In this document: positions 63,188 through 64,000 of the stretch, piece by piece
How the letters are laid out: the number at the start of each line of letters is the position of its first letter
Position numbering within the stretch: position 1 is the first letter of the stretch
Source: Monosporascus cannonballus
Lineage: Eukaryota; Ascomycota; Sordariomycetes; Xylariales
DNA length: 64,000 nucleotides
Direction: 5' to 3'
Assembly (NCBI GenBank): GCA_004154925.1
Contig: QJNS01000143.1
Location: 124,001 to 188,000 of the forward strand
Program-made: the position numbers and the translations under genes
The notes under the pieces: model-generated
The model's database searches: none
Told to the model about the DNA's origin: nothing
Seen by the model: only the letters and a program-made list of their open reading frames with translations

Positions 63188-64000
63188 TATATATTTTATA
63201 AAATATATTAATATAAGTTTTATAATTTATTACGATACAGATAATAAATATTAATTAAAAATCAAAATATTTTTGTATTTTTTTAAAAAAAATTTTTTAA
63301 TTATTTTAAGAAATTTATTAATTATTTTTTAAAAATATATTTTGCATTTAATTAAATTATTAAATGTTTTTAATATAATTAAATATATAAATATACATAA
63401 ATATTATAAATAACAAATATAATTCCTAAAAATATTTAATTACTAATAAAATAATATTAATTATAAATAATTTAATAACGTTTTTAAAATAAAAATATAA
63501 TATTTAAAATTTTACGATAAGTTTATTAATTAAATAATATAATATGTAAAAAAATTTATATTTATTTTATTTATTTATATAAATTCAAAACTTTAATTAC
63601 ATTATTTTAAATAAAACATTGATAATTATTATTTTAATTTTATAAAAATCTAAATATTTTAATAAAACTTTATTTAAATTATAATTTAAATAAATTATTA
63701 AACTTTTACCTATTTTATTGTAATTAAAATATTTACAACTTAATAATTACAATACTGAAAATAAGCTTTAATGATAATTTTATTTATATAAAATTGAAAA
63801 AATAATATAATTTATAATTTTAAGAAATAAAATATTTTTTAAAAATTTAATTAAAATTTATTACCTAATATTTTTTATTATTTGGGTATTATACTTATAT
63901 TTACTTAAAAAATATAATTAAATAATTTAAATTATAAAATATATTTAACTAAAACTTGAATCATATATTAAATTATAAATAATAAAACAAATTAAAAAAA
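63188..64000. other. AT-rich region without identifiable gene
   Basis: Extremely AT-rich to the window edge; nothing recognised. Confidence 0.5.

Noticed and set aside
1..64000. CRISPR array or prokaryotic operon structure
   Set aside because: No regular spacer-repeat series or clustered ORFs; intron and transposon content are fungal.

Overview
The window looks like nuclear DNA of a filamentous ascomycete (Pezizomycotina). It is about 80-85% A+T by eye and almost free of ORFs. It is full of dead transposons whose reading frames survive except for C-to-T and G-to-A changes, in which Gln and Trp codons have become TAA, TAG or TGA. That is the mark of repeat-induced point mutation (RIP) in an AT-rich, gene-poor compartment, possibly centromeric or pericentromeric. 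The ankyrin/NACHT-type gene remnant, the DUF3435-type recombinase remnant, the 62-bp intron and the Fot1/pogo elements all fit a fungus. I cannot name the species.

Layout. Positions 1-1,887: 3' part of a Ty1/Copia element (family A, copy 1). Positions 1,888-4,719: an unclassified repeat (family Y) on the minus strand. Positions 4,720-9,963: Copia-A copy 2, minus strand. Positions 10,100-10,880: a RIP-killed histone H3-like gene with an intron, a long basic N-tail and an Asn/Gln-rich C-tail, followed upstream (to about 14,960) by degraded minus-strand coding sequence of unknown family. Positions 18,077-18,640: a small GC-rich island that opens with a large palindrome. Positions 19,026-20,995: two copies of an LTR family (Z) and a second, inverted copy of part of Y. 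Positions 20,996-25,166: the main GC-rich island. It holds an 118-bp inverted-repeat element, a tyrosine-recombinase (DUF3435) fragment fused to an ankyrin NLR remnant, one intact gene (ubiquitin C-terminal hydrolase) and a Tc1/mariner helix-turn-helix fragment, and it closes with a hairpin. Positions 25,167-55,480 are AT-rich, with two Fot1/pogo elements (30,811-32,674 and 37,217-39,073), another Y copy (47,103 onward) and a second Copia family (B, about 52,259-55,440). Positions 55,736-61,179: a full-length Copia-A copy with 163-bp LTRs and a perfect 5-bp target duplication. Further Y and Z copies follow to 63,187.

The only gene that looks functional is the ubiquitin hydrolase at 23,755-24,539. 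Everything else is relic. The most unusual items are the histone H3-like pseudogene, whose frame is open through 245 codons apart from RIP-type stops, and the recombinase/NLR junction. Both are gene classes that could have been cargo or drivers of larger mobile DNA. Repeat identities come from reading the bases by eye; no alignment or database search was run.
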